The translations under genes and the position numbers were made by a program. Of a DNA stretch of 37,567 bases, positions 29,298 through 37,434 are shown piece by piece. The notes under the pieces are model-generated. The model made no database searches, had not been told where the DNA came from, and was given only the letters and a program-made list of their open reading frames with translations. Source of the stretch: an uncultured Paraglaciecola sp. (GTDB lineage: Bacteria; Pseudomonadota; Gammaproteobacteria; Enterobacterales; Alteromonadaceae); assembly GCF_913020055.1 (NCBI RefSeq), contig NZ_CAJWCF010000043.1, positions 1-37,567 on the forward strand, written 5' to 3'. How positions within the stretch are numbered: position 1 is the first letter of the stretch; each line of letters begins with the position of its first letter.

Positions 29298-30242
29298 ATG
29301 AATATTGCCAAGGTAGATTTAAACTTATTGGTTTATTTAGATGTATTGCTAAGAGAAGGCAGTGTAACTAAAGCCGCAAACCAATTAAGTATTACTCAGC
29401 CTGCAATGAGCAATGGCCTGAGAAGACTGAGAGATTTATTCAAAGATCCTTTATTGGTGCGCACCAGTGATGGTATGACTCCAACTAAACGCGCCTTAGA
29501 ATTAAAACCTGTCATCCGAGATGTATTATCTAAACTTGAAACCACTATTCAGCCAGAAACTGACTTTAGTCCCCTTCAAAGTGAACGCACCTTTAGGATC
29601 ATGGCCAGCGATTACGCTGAATCAACCTTGCTTTTAGAGGTTATCAGAAGATTAAATAAACAAGCGCCTAATATTACCCTTGATTTAATTACCCCCAGCG
29701 ATGTGACATTCCATGATGTAGAGCAAGGTAGGGTTGATATGGCTATCAACCGATTTGAAGAGTTACCACTTTCATTCCACCAAAAAGTGGTGTGGTACGA
29801 CACCTTCTCTTGTGTGATGAATAGTCAAAATCCCATAGTGCAAAATTTTAATCTGGAACAATATTTAGCAACCAAACATATATGGGTAAGTAAAACTGGT
29901 TTTGGAGTGGGAGTCGGTATCGACCCCAACGAAGTACAGAAATTGGGTTGGGTTGATGCGGAGTTAACAAAAATTGGTAAAAAGCGCGATATCAGAGTTT
30001 TTACTCGGCATTACCACGTTGCTTTGCAATTAGCCAAAGCACAAAATTTAATTGCTACGTTACCCAGTAGAGCGGCCAATATGTATAAAAATGATCCAGA
30101 GGTCGAAATACTTGCCCCACCATTTGATATTCCACCTATAGCGTTAAAAATGGCTTGGAGTGCCCTACTGCAACACGATGCTGGGCATATTTGGCTTAGA
30201 CGATTGATAACAGAAGTGGGGGCAGAACTGACCACAACATAA
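29298..30242 (+). CDS. LysR-family transcriptional regulator
   Basis: 314 residues. The N-terminal winged helix-turn-helix covers about residues 8-65 (VTKAANQLSITQPAMSNGLR), followed by a linker helix and the two-lobed effector domain starting near RTFRIMASDYAE. It lies between aceA and glcB on the same strand, so it probably controls the glyoxylate bypass, sensing a C2-C4 intermediate or related metabolite. That assignment is from position only. Spacing on both sides (222 and 102 bp) allows separate promoters. Confidence 0.94.
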   Translation: MNIAKVDLNLLVYLDVLLREGSVTKAANQLSITQPAMSNGLRRLRDLFKDPLLVRTSDGMTPTKRALELKPVIRDVLSKLETTIQPETDFSPLQSERTFRIMASDYAESTLLLEVIRRLNKQAPNITLDLITPSDVTFHDVEQGRVDMAINRFEELPLSFHQKVVWYDTFSCVMNSQNPIVQNFNLEQYLATKHIWVSKTGFGVGVGIDPNEVQKLGWVDAELTKIGKKRDIRVFTRHYHVALQLAKAQNLIATLPSRAANMYKNDPEVEILAPPFDIPPIALKMAWSALLQHDAGHIWLRRLITEVGAELTTT

Positions 30243-30344
30243 CGCTCATTTCTTACGTGAATGGAAAGAATAACTCACATAAATTAATGCGTATAATCCT
30301 AACAGAGTAAACTGAGGCTATTGTGAATTACTAAAGAGCAACTT

Positions 30345-32516
30345 ATGCAAGTTGAATATATTCAAAAGGGTCGATTAAAGATCGCCAAGCAACTAGATCA
30401 GTTTATCACTCAAGAAGTTTTACCTGGCGCTCAGGTATCGGTTGATGAGCTTTGGACAAAGTTTGCAGATGCTCTACCAGAACTTTTGTCAATTAATCAA
30501 AGTTTGTTGCAAAAACGGGATAAGCTGCAACAACAAATAGATCAATATTGCAGCTCAAGATATTCAATTAATGTGCAAGAGTACAAAACCTTTCTTACCG
30601 AGATTGGTTATTTGCAAACTCCCCCAAGTGATTTTCAAATCAACACACAGAATGTGGATCCTGAAATTGCCACTATGGCGGGTCCTCAGTTGGTTGTACC
30701 CATTAATAACGCTAGGTTCGCTTTAAATGCAGCCAATGCCAGATGGGGCAGTTTATACGACGCGCTTTACGGCTCTGATATTATTGAACAATCTGAAGTT
30801 AAAACAAAGGGTTACGATGCCACCAGAGGGCAAAAAGTCATAGACTACGCCAGAAAATGGTTAGACGTCATTGCGCCACTAGAAACAGGCAGCCATGTTC
30901 AAAGCAAAGATTACACTATAAAAAACGGTACGTTATTAGTCACTTTGGTTGACGATACAGTAGTAGGCTTAAAAACACCTGATCAGTTTGCTGGCTTGCA
31001 AGGCACTATCGAACAACCAATCTGCATTTTAATTAAACACAATAATATCTATGCCGAAATTCAATTTGACCCAAACAGTGTTATAGGTCAACAAGATACG
31101 GCCAACATCAAAGATGTATTTTTAGAGTCCGCATTAACCACCATAATGGACTGTGAAGACTCTGTGGCGGCCGTGGATGCAGAAGATAAAACCTTAGTTT
31201 ACCAAAACTGGTTAGGCCTTATTAAAGGTGATTTAACCGCCACAATAACCAGTGGCAGTAAACAAGTAACTCGTGCTTTGAATCCAGACAGGCAATATCT
31301 ATCAGCAACAGGTGATACGTTTAGCTTATCTGGAAGAAGCTTAATGTTTATCCGCAATGTCGGACACTTGATGACCACAGACGCAATATTGTTTGATGAT
31401 TTGCCCATTTACGAAGGCATTATGGACGCGCTTGTTACCAGCTTAATATCTAAACATGACTTATTAGGCAATGGTGCATTCAAAAATAGCCAAGCGGGCA
31501 GCATTTATATCGTTAAACCCAAAATGCACGGGCCAGAAGAAGTAGCCTTTGCCGATTTACTTTTCGCAAAAATGGAAACTGTTGCTAGCTTACCCCGTCA
31601 TAGTCTAAAAATAGGCTTGATGGATGAAGAAAGACGCACCAGTTTAAACTTAAAAGCCTGTATAAAAGCAGCAAAAGACAGAGTGGTATTTATCAACACC
31701 GGCTTCTTAGACCGCACTGGAGATGAAATACACACATCCATGCACCTAGGCGCCTTTGCCACCAAAGCAACCATTAAAACTAGGCCTTGGTTAAACGCAT
31801 ACGAAAACTCCAATGTTATAACTGGTATGAACTCGGGCTTATCTGGTAAGGCCCAAATAGGCAAAGGTATGTGGCCGATCCCAGATAATATGGCTGATAT
31901 GATGCAGGCAAAAATTGCCCATGTACGCTCTGGAGCGAATACAGCGTGGGTCCCCTCACCTACTGCCGCAACACTTCATGCATTGCATTATCATCAAGAA
32001 AACGTGTTCGACATCAGAAAGAATATTGACTCTGATGTCGAGGGTTTACTCGAGCAAATGTTAGATATCCCACTGCTCAATGATGAAAAACTGTCACCAA
32101 GCCAGATACAAAGAGAGCTAGATAATAATGTACAAGGCATTCTAGGTTATGTTGTGAGATGGGTAAATCAAGGCGTTGGATGCTCTAAAGTCCCGGATAT
32201 CAATAATGTGGGGTTAATGGAAGACAGAGCAACATTGAGAATATCTAGCCAACATATTGCTAACTGGCTGGAGCACAAAGTCATAACTTCAGAACAAGTT
32301 GATAAGTCTATGCAGACCATGGCTAAATTGGTAGACGGTCAAAATTCAGCTGATAAAGACTACATCACCATGACACCTAATACCGCTGACTCGATCGCTT
32401 TTCAAGCCGCCCGAGAGTTAATATTCAAAGGTAAAGATCAACCAAATGGATATACTGAGCCGTTGTTGCATGCGAAGCGTTTGGAATTAAAACAAAAAAT
32501 CAACCTTAGCAGTTAA
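30345..32516 (+). CDS. glcB: Malate synthase G
   Basis: 723 residues, as in other malate synthase G enzymes. It condenses glyoxylate and acetyl-CoA to malate. Recognisable parts are the clamp-like N-terminal region, TTIMDCEDSVAAVDAEDK, RNVGHLMTTDAIL, KMHGPEEVAFA, MDEERRTSLNLKACI and the C-terminal VGCSKVPDINNVGLMEDRAT, which holds the general-base Asp region. AAAGAG lies before the ATG. Its stop codon overlaps that of the convergent nucleotidyltransferase gene in the sequence TTAA, and a terminator for the opposite strand lies in its last codons. Confidence 0.97.
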   Translation: MQVEYIQKGRLKIAKQLDQFITQEVLPGAQVSVDELWTKFADALPELLSINQSLLQKRDKLQQQIDQYCSSRYSINVQEYKTFLTEIGYLQTPPSDFQINTQNVDPEIATMAGPQLVVPINNARFALNAANARWGSLYDALYGSDIIEQSEVKTKGYDATRGQKVIDYARKWLDVIAPLETGSHVQSKDYTIKNGTLLVTLVDDTVVGLKTPDQFAGLQGTIEQPICILIKHNNIYAEIQFDPNSVIGQQDTANIKDVFLESALTTIMDCEDSVAAVDAEDKTLVYQNWLGLIKGDLTATITSGSKQVTRALNPDRQYLSATGDTFSLSGRSLMFIRNVGHLMTTDAILFDDLPIYEGIMDALVTSLISKHDLLGNGAFKNSQAGSIYIVKPKMHGPEEVAFADLLFAKMETVASLPRHSLKIGLMDEERRTSLNLKACIKAAKDRVVFINTGFLDRTGDEIHTSMHLGAFATKATIKTRPWLNAYENSNVITGMNSGLSGKAQIGKGMWPIPDNMADMMQAKIAHVRSGANTAWVPSPTAATLHALHYHQENVFDIRKNIDSDVEGLLEQMLDIPLLNDEKLSPSQIQRELDNNVQGILGYVVRWVNQGVGCSKVPDINNVGLMEDRATLRISSQHIANWLEHKVITSEQVDKSMQTMAKLVDGQNSADKDYITMTPNTADSIAFQAARELIFKGKDQPNGYTEPLLHAKRLELKQKINLSS

Positions 32517-32523
32517 GGTTGAT
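32486..32523 (-). terminator. Intrinsic terminator of the HPr-rel-A-type operon, inside the glcB 3' end
   Basis: Arms ATCAACCTTA (32499-32508) and TAAGGTTGAT (32514-32523) pair perfectly around GCAGT. On the minus strand the stem is followed by TTTTTTGTTTT (32498-32488). The plus strand lacks a T-run, so it terminates minus-strand transcripts only. Its left arm and T-run belong to the last glcB codons. Confidence 0.8.
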
Positions 32524-33622
32524 CTAACTCTTTTGTAAAAACATGCTTACCAAATAGTGATTTAATCAATGAAATACCAGCTTTAATGGTTAAGTGGTAC
32601 AGAAGAATATGCAAAGGCATTTTTTGAAAGTGCCCTCTTATCAATATCATAAACTCAGCCAACGAATAAAACCTTGTTTGGCATAATGGATGGTTAGGCC
32701 TTAGGGCTTTTTCGTAAATAAAATCTAAGAACATTATATTCCAAGGGCAGAATCGACTAACTTCATCTTGCACAAAATCAGGGATTTCAGTATTCAATAT
32801 TTTTTGGGTGTAACGACAGGCTAAGAACAATTCCAACTCAAAACCCGTTTCTTGGGCTAGCGTAATCAGATCTTGCCAAAACACTTTATTATTATTTGTA
32901 GTTATTAAAGTATGCAAGTCTATAAGGTCCCTATAACCCTTCTTAACCTCCTCGTTAAAAAACAAATGAATGAGGCTATGCAACGTCATAGCAGCAAAAG
33001 ACAATATTTGACATCCACTTTCAGTAATTACGGTATTCTTAGCAAACTTATCTGCGTCTACATGTCTGCCGGAAATAATCGGTACGATGTTATGATGCAC
33101 ATCAACAATGGTGCCACGCTGGCCATGCCTCAAAGGAGGGATTTCATGGGCCCACTTTCGATAATACTTTTCATCGTGCTCGGTTAATTCCTCTGACAAC
33201 CATCCAAATAGGCATAACCTTTTTTCCATATCATCAATGGATTCTTTATTAGTTAATATATCGATATCGTTATAGATACGAGACTCACCGACTAGTGCAC
33301 CGGAAAGTGTATAACCGGCCCCCTTCAGAAAAATAAAATATTGCTGGCTATTAGCCAACTCTCGCTTTAGCTCAGAAACCTCAAACAACACTTGTTTCTT
33401 ATGGTTTTGTACAAGTACATCAGCATTTAAAAAGTGTCGTTGAGCTTGAGTAGGAATTCGTTCAAAAATACCAGCTTGTTTAAAAATCGAAGAATAACAA
33501 GCCAATAACTGCTGATTACGCAAAATCAATACCAACTGCTGCCATTGTTTAGGTGTATACATCAATGCAGTTTTTGGAGAGATAAATGCTTGGCACACAT
33601 CGTCAGCAGACAGGTTACTCAT
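32513..33622 (-). CDS. Nucleotidyltransferase family protein (PF14907 type)
   Basis: 369 residues from the ATG at 33622, chosen because this ATG overlaps the kinase stop in ATGAGTAA, typical of coupled genes; an upstream extension to 33703 would read through the kinase 3' end. The polymerase-beta-type motif is in GESRIYNDIDILT, with the metal-binding pair Asp119 and Asp121 preceded by LKGAGYTLSGAL. The family (NTP_transf_5) occurs beside HprK-like kinases and PqqD-like proteins, and in lasso-peptide clusters. The transferred nucleotide and its target are unknown. Confidence 0.88.
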   Translation of the reverse strand: MSNLSADDVCQAFISPKTALMYTPKQWQQLVLILRNQQLLACYSSIFKQAGIFERIPTQAQRHFLNADVLVQNHKKQVLFEVSELKRELANSQQYFIFLKGAGYTLSGALVGESRIYNDIDILTNKESIDDMEKRLCLFGWLSEELTEHDEKYYRKWAHEIPPLRHGQRGTIVDVHHNIVPIISGRHVDADKFAKNTVITESGCQILSFAAMTLHSLIHLFFNEEVKKGYRDLIDLHTLITTNNNKVFWQDLITLAQETGFELELFLACRYTQKILNTEIPDFVQDEVSRFCPWNIMFLDFIYEKALRPNHPLCQTRFYSLAEFMILIRGHFQKMPLHILLYHLTIKAGISLIKSLFGKHVFTKELDQP

Positions 33623-34484
33623 AGTCGATAATTTCCTGCTCCAAAAACGCTGCCACTTGATCCAAGTCATGATGAAATATTTCAAATGTTTGCACGTTTT
33701 CAATTACTTTGGTTAATGTACTAAAAGCAGTTTCTCTTAAAACACTGTAATTAAAAGCATTTTCTACTAACTGCATAAATGCTTGGGTCTTATCCAATTG
33801 ATATACCTGTAAATCTTGATTAGCACGGTAATTAGGAAAAACAACGCCTACCAGCTCTGCTGTGTTGGTTTGATTTTCCCAACTAGATTCTGGTGGGGAC
33901 AGATGGATCACATCGCCTTTATGGGTATCTTTGGCAATATCCGAAAACTTACCATCAGGAAATAATTTTTTAGCAATATCAATTGATTGGTTTTTTAAAC
34001 ATATGGGACGAACAAAAGGTTCCACAGTTTTAGTGTTAGGAATAATTAGAGCCATTTCATCAGATAATAAACGCCAACCGTTATGAGCCAAATAGGCGGT
34101 CAATGTGCTTTTACCGGAACCTGGAGGAGCAGGGAATAAAATAGCTTTATTACCCTTAGCCAACACCGCAGAATGAATGATCACGTGCTGCACTTCATTG
34201 CCCGCAACTGTCCAGTTCATTCCCCACTCTAAAAATGCATACGCTTTTTGAAAATTTAAGGGTTTGAAGGGTTCTTGCTGATCACAAAAAAATCGGGCCT
34301 GAGGCTTTATAAATGAGCGAATACCAGAAGATTTTTGTACCGACAATTCATAATCTGCCACTTCAGTACTCTGTTTTCTAAAACGGCTACCGTAGATAGT
34401 AGATAGGTTATTAATAACTTGAGGCAGAGCGGTGTTAACTGAAAAAGAGAAAGGATGTAAATCAATAAAATAATTATCAGACAT
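33615..34484 (-). CDS. HprK-related kinase (HPr-rel-A system kinase)
   Basis: 289 residues. The P-loop is FPAPPGSGKSTLTAYLA (Gly122-Thr127 core), preceded by VIIHSAVLAKGNKAIL and followed by GWRLLSDEMALI, the layout of the HPr kinase catalytic domain (VHGxxV - P-loop - RLVADD). It is not the true HPr kinase: no phosphotransferase-system genes are near, and it sits between a PqqD-like gene and a nucleotidyltransferase, as HprK-related kinase A does. It starts in TGATG overlap with the PqqD-like stop and ends overlapping the next gene by 8 nt. It probably phosphorylates a serine of a partner protein. Confidence 0.88.
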   Translation of the reverse strand: MSDNYFIDLHPFSFSVNTALPQVINNLSTIYGSRFRKQSTEVADYELSVQKSSGIRSFIKPQARFFCDQQEPFKPLNFQKAYAFLEWGMNWTVAGNEVQHVIIHSAVLAKGNKAILFPAPPGSGKSTLTAYLAHNGWRLLSDEMALIIPNTKTVEPFVRPICLKNQSIDIAKKLFPDGKFSDIAKDTHKGDVIHLSPPESSWENQTNTAELVGVVFPNYRANQDLQVYQLDKTQAFMQLVENAFNYSVLRETAFSTLTKVIENVQTFEIFHHDLDQVAAFLEQEIIDYE

Positions 34485-34687
34485 CAGATTTTTTTACTGT
34501 CGATTGGAACCAAAATATTTTTTTGGATGAGAGACTGTATTGCAATATTTCGAGACGTTTCTTTATCCAACACCGTATTACCAGACAATACCTTTGAAAT
34601 TTCAGACTCTGACATCAAAATACTCAATGTTTCTCCTGAATGTATGTCTAAAAACACACAACCTGATTGATCAGAAAAGGAGTGCAT
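34484..34687 (-). CDS. Small PqqD-like protein (HPr-rel-A PqqD family)
   Basis: 67 residues from the ATG at 34687, chosen because AAGGAG lies 5 nt upstream; an ATG at 34717 has no ribosome-binding site. VFLDIHSGETLSILMSESEI resembles the PqqD fold core, in which a beta-hairpin precedes a helix, and LDKETSRNIAIQSLIQKNILVP forms the C-terminal helical part. PqqD proteins bind a precursor peptide and bring it to modifying enzymes. Its stop overlaps the kinase start. The ribosome-binding site and start lie in a perfect hairpin (34675-34700). Confidence 0.75.
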   Translation of the reverse strand: MHSFSDQSGCVFLDIHSGETLSILMSESEISKVLSGNTVLDKETSRNIAIQSLIQKNILVPIDSKKI

Positions 34688-34700
34688 TTGCACTCCTTTT
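34675..34700 (-). promoter_or_regulatory. Hairpin covering the ribosome-binding site and start of the PqqD-like gene
   Basis: On the minus strand AAAAGGAGTGC (34700-34690) pairs perfectly with GCACTCCTTTT (34685-34675) around a 4-nt loop. The AAGGAG site is in the left arm; the ATG spans the loop and first base of the right arm. The stem ends in four T, so it might also act as a partial terminator for transcription coming from the Tat-protein gene. Either way, expression of the three modification genes would be lowered relative to the upstream gene. Confidence 0.7.
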
Positions 34701-34754
34701 TTTAAAAACTGAACCATAACAAACTAAACTTAAACAAAATATTAAAACCTTGTA

Positions 34755-35384
34755 TTAACAAGCTCCTGGAACGGAAAATGTACTACCGGAGTATGTACTA
34801 ATAGTATGATCTAGTAAGGCACCAGTGCTAGCTGCATCAGCCGAGGCCGCACGGTATAGGTAATCTGCAAAATCGGCACTAGTTCCGTGTTGAGATAAAA
34901 CAGGATATGTAATACCAAAATTTCCGTCGTTAATAGCATTCAAATATATAACGATTAACCCTACATTAACTCTGTTTACGCCTCGATAATGTCCCAGTTG
35001 AGGAGGGGCATCAGAAGCTGAGGGATTAAAATGAGCATCAAATATCATCCCAATCGTCAAATCTCCGGCATCATCAACACCATTTCTTGACCTAATTCCA
35101 CCACCAGCATTAAATGGGTTGCCATTAAAGATAGCAGAGAAACGCATTGATCTGTAAGTGCTTGTATTAAATGCACATGCATCCAACAACACAGTACTTT
35201 CACCCTGATTAAAATCAGAACCATGGCCTGACGCCACTATCGAACCTGCTATACCCGCCCAAGCTGAACGTCCCGGAATAGATGCTATGACCGCACCCGC
35301 TGTCGCTTTTTTTAAAAACGTACGACGCTGTGTGGTATTTTTAGAAACCGAAGATCCTATTCCCTTTGGATTATCAAAACTCAT
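34755..35384 (-). CDS. Tat-signal secreted protein of unknown function (candidate substrate of the HprK-like system)
   Basis: 209 residues. A twin-arginine signal, TTQRRTFLKKATAGAVIASIP (Arg20-Arg21), is followed by a likely cleavage near SAWA-GI (after residue 43), giving a mature chain of about 166 residues. This chain is rich in Ser, Gly and Ala, with a helical segment FADYLYRAASADAA. Only two cysteines occur, Cys70 and the very last residue, Cys209, in FSVPGAC. The tail contains STYSGSTFS. No enzyme motif is visible and I do not recognise the family. AAGGAA precedes the ATG. Lying 67 bp upstream of the PqqD-like gene on the same strand, it may be the protein the kinase and nucleotidyltransferase act on; this is inference. 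Confidence 0.8.
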   Translation of the reverse strand: MSFDNPKGIGSSVSKNTTQRRTFLKKATAGAVIASIPGRSAWAGIAGSIVASGHGSDFNQGESTVLLDACAFNTSTYRSMRFSAIFNGNPFNAGGGIRSRNGVDDAGDLTIGMIFDAHFNPSASDAPPQLGHYRGVNRVNVGLIVIYLNAINDGNFGITYPVLSQHGTSADFADYLYRAASADAASTGALLDHTISTYSGSTFSVPGAC

Positions 35385-35417
35385 AATAATTCCTTAATTT
35401 AAATTTTTACTTATCTC

Positions 35418-35452
35418 GCCAACAAAGCAATTATCAAGCCAACAAGCAATTA
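35418..35452 (-). promoter_or_regulatory. Direct repeat upstream of the Tat-signal gene
   Basis: Two near-identical copies, GCCAACAAAGCAATTA (35418-35433) and GCCAACAAGCAATTA (35438-35452), start 20 bp apart, about two helical turns, and 33-68 bp upstream of the ATG at 35384. This spacing fits a regulator binding as a dimer of dimers, but no promoter hexamers are clear. Confidence 0.4.
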
Positions 35453-35530
35453 CTTGAAAACAAAAGACTTTTTCATTCGCCTCTGAAGATTTTGTAAAAA
35501 ATACAGACACTTTACGCAAAATCATAGTCT

Positions 35531-36310
35531 TCATTCGATTTTTATCCCCTTACGTTTAGCAAGTTGTATCAAATATTTAACAGGAATGGCGTAACTGATC
35601 CCCGATGGTTTCTCAAGCACTGTCTCTTTAGACTCTTTTACAAAGACTTTATTTAATATTCCAATGACTTCGCCGTTTTGTGCATCATATAACGGACTCC
35701 CACTATTTCCTGGGTATGCCGTGATATCGAGCTGATAAATCATAAACTTTTTATCCAGCCTGTGTAAAATGTTCATAGACAACTGGCTTGAATGTTGTGT
35801 TGGAATCACATCTGGTGTAGTTGCTGCAATAATACCTCTATGTGTAGCAGGGTAAAGCCCTAAAACGGCCCCAATTGGAAAACCAGTTAATAAAACCTCG
35901 GTTCCATCTTGTGCATAGTTGGGCGATGAAAGTTTGAGAGGAGTCAAAGGACTAGGCAATTTTAAAATAGCTAAATCGTGTTCGCGATCTCTAGCAATTA
36001 TTTCTACTTTGGCTATTTTGGGGTTTCTACCGGTAGCTGTAAATACGATAGGGTACTGCACTTTTTGTGGATCTAGCTCTTTATCAATTACGTGATAATT
36101 GGTAGCCACTAATGTACCGTCGCCAAAAACGAAACCCGTTCCTTGCAACTGATGCGTTTGCACACCTAATGCATCATATAAACCCACACCTACCACTGAA
36201 GGTTTTACTTTGGCTACAATTTCGGTGATTGAATGGCTATGGGCATTGTCACTTAATACCAACAACATACCTAGCCACATCTTCAAAAGCAATAATTTAC
36301 GCATAACCAT
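35531..36310 (-). CDS. Secreted trypsin-like (S1) serine protease
   Basis: 259 residues. An N-terminal hydrophobic signal (about 4-25, RKLLLLKMWLGMLLVL) precedes a small chymotrypsin-fold domain. The triad is visible as His73 (VATNYHVID), Asp112 (DREHDLAIL) and Ser203 (YPGNSGSPLYD). It lacks a PDZ domain, unlike DegP/DegS. It is the first gene on the minus strand of the HPr-rel-A-type group, 146 bp before the Tat-signal gene, so it could process that protein after export. Two ATGs (36310 and 36304) are possible starts, neither with a strong ribosome-binding site. Confidence 0.9.
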   Translation of the reverse strand: MVMRKLLLLKMWLGMLLVLSDNAHSHSITEIVAKVKPSVVGVGLYDALGVQTHQLQGTGFVFGDGTLVATNYHVIDKELDPQKVQYPIVFTATGRNPKIAKVEIIARDREHDLAILKLPSPLTPLKLSSPNYAQDGTEVLLTGFPIGAVLGLYPATHRGIIAATTPDVIPTQHSSQLSMNILHRLDKKFMIYQLDITAYPGNSGSPLYDAQNGEVIGILNKVFVKESKETVLEKPSGISYAIPVKYLIQLAKRKGIKIE

Positions 36311-36417
36311 ATATTTACAATACTGTCCGTGGAATATCTGAGTATAATCACAAATATCACAGTGCGATGCTAATTATATTTATACATTGTAAATACTAGG
36401 CTAAAAAGGTTCGGTTT
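36311..36417. promoter_or_regulatory. Divergent promoter region with a 10-bp inverted repeat
   Basis: 107 bp between the divergent protease and epimerase genes. TATTTACAAT (36312-36321) and ATTGTAAATA (36386-36395) form an exact inverted repeat 64 bp apart, each near one start codon. A regulator could bind both, but AT-rich sequence makes chance similarity likely. Confidence 0.3.
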
Positions 36418-37434
36418 ATGAAGGTGTTGGTAACAGGTGCAGCAGGTTTTATCGGTTTTCACGTAGCGAAGAAGTTGTTAGCACGGGGAGACACGGTTAT
36501 AGGCATAGATAATATAAATGATTATTACGATGTAAAACTTAAAGAAGGTCGCTTAAACGCCCTTACTGAAGATGCACTGTCGGAAAATTTTACATTTATT
36601 AAAATGGATATTGCCAATAGAGACCAAATGGAAACATTATTTGCGTCATCCGCTTTTGATAAAGTAGTGCACCTTGCAGCACAGGCTGGGGTGCGTTATT
36701 CAATCGAAAATCCCCACGCTTATGTTGACAGTAACTTAATTGGTTTTATGAACATTCTCGAAGGATGTCGTCACAATAAAATCAAACATCTTGTGTATGC
36801 CTCCTCTAGTTCTGTTTATGGCTCTAATGAATCCACACCTTTTGCGGTTACCGATAATGTTGATCATCCAGTATCACTATACGCTGCGAGTAAAAAAGCC
36901 AATGAATTGATGGCTCATACTTATAGCCACCTTTACCAACTTCCAACTACAGGTTTGAGGTTTTTTACGGTTTACGGACCTTGGGGACGTCCTGATATGG
37001 CGTTATTTAAATTTACCCAAGCTATTTTAAATGGTACCCCTATACAAGTATATAATTACGGAAACCATCACCGAGATTTCACTTATATTGATGATATTGT
37101 CAGCGGTGTTATTCTCTCTTTAGACAAGGTAGCCGAGGGCAATAAAAGCTGGGACGGAAAAGCCCCAGACCCAAGCACCAGTAAGGCACCATGGAAGATA
37201 TATAATATCGGGGCACATAATCCAGTGAACCTTCTTAAGTTTATTGAAACTTTAGAGGAAGCATTAGAGAAAAAAGCCATAAAAGAAATGTTACCTATGC
37301 AACCGGGTGACGTTCCAGATACCTATGCAGATGTATCAGCTTTAGCAAACGATACTGGATATAGTCCAAAAACAGGCTTAACCACTGGCATTCAAGAATT
37401 TGTTAGCTGGTATCAAGACTTTTACGCAAAATAG
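36418..37434 (+). CDS. NAD-dependent nucleotide-sugar epimerase (UDP-glucuronate 4-epimerase type)
   Basis: 338 residues, full length. The Rossmann motif GAAGFIG is at residues 7-13 and catalytic Ser129-131, Tyr155 and Lys159 lie in YASSSSVYG and [26 protein letters not shown] is the substrate-loop pattern of UDP-glucuronate epimerases (CapI/WbpP-like). The enzyme would make UDP-galacturonate for surface polysaccharide. It is divergent from the protease group; an extracellular polysaccharide locus may continue to the right, beyond the window. Confidence 0.93.
   Translation: MKVLVTGAAGFIGFHVAKKLLARGDTVIGIDNINDYYDVKLKEGRLNALTEDALSENFTFIKMDIANRDQMETLFASSAFDKVVHLAAQAGVRYSIENPHAYVDSNLIGFMNILEGCRHNKIKHLVYASSSSVYGSNESTPFAVTDNVDHPVSLYAASKKANELMAHTYSHLYQLPTTGLRFFTVYGPWGRPDMALFKFTQAILNGTPIQVYNYGNHHRDFTYIDDIVSGVILSLDKVAEGNKSWDGKAPDPSTSKAPWKIYNIGAHNPVNLLKFIETLEEALEKKAIKEMLPMQPGDVPDTYADVSALANDTGYSPKTGLTTGIQEFVSWYQDFYAK

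Noticed and set aside
33623..33703. N-terminal extension of the nucleotidyltransferase
   Set aside because: It overlaps the kinase 3' end by a further 81 bp, while the ATG at 33622 forms a typical coupled overlap.
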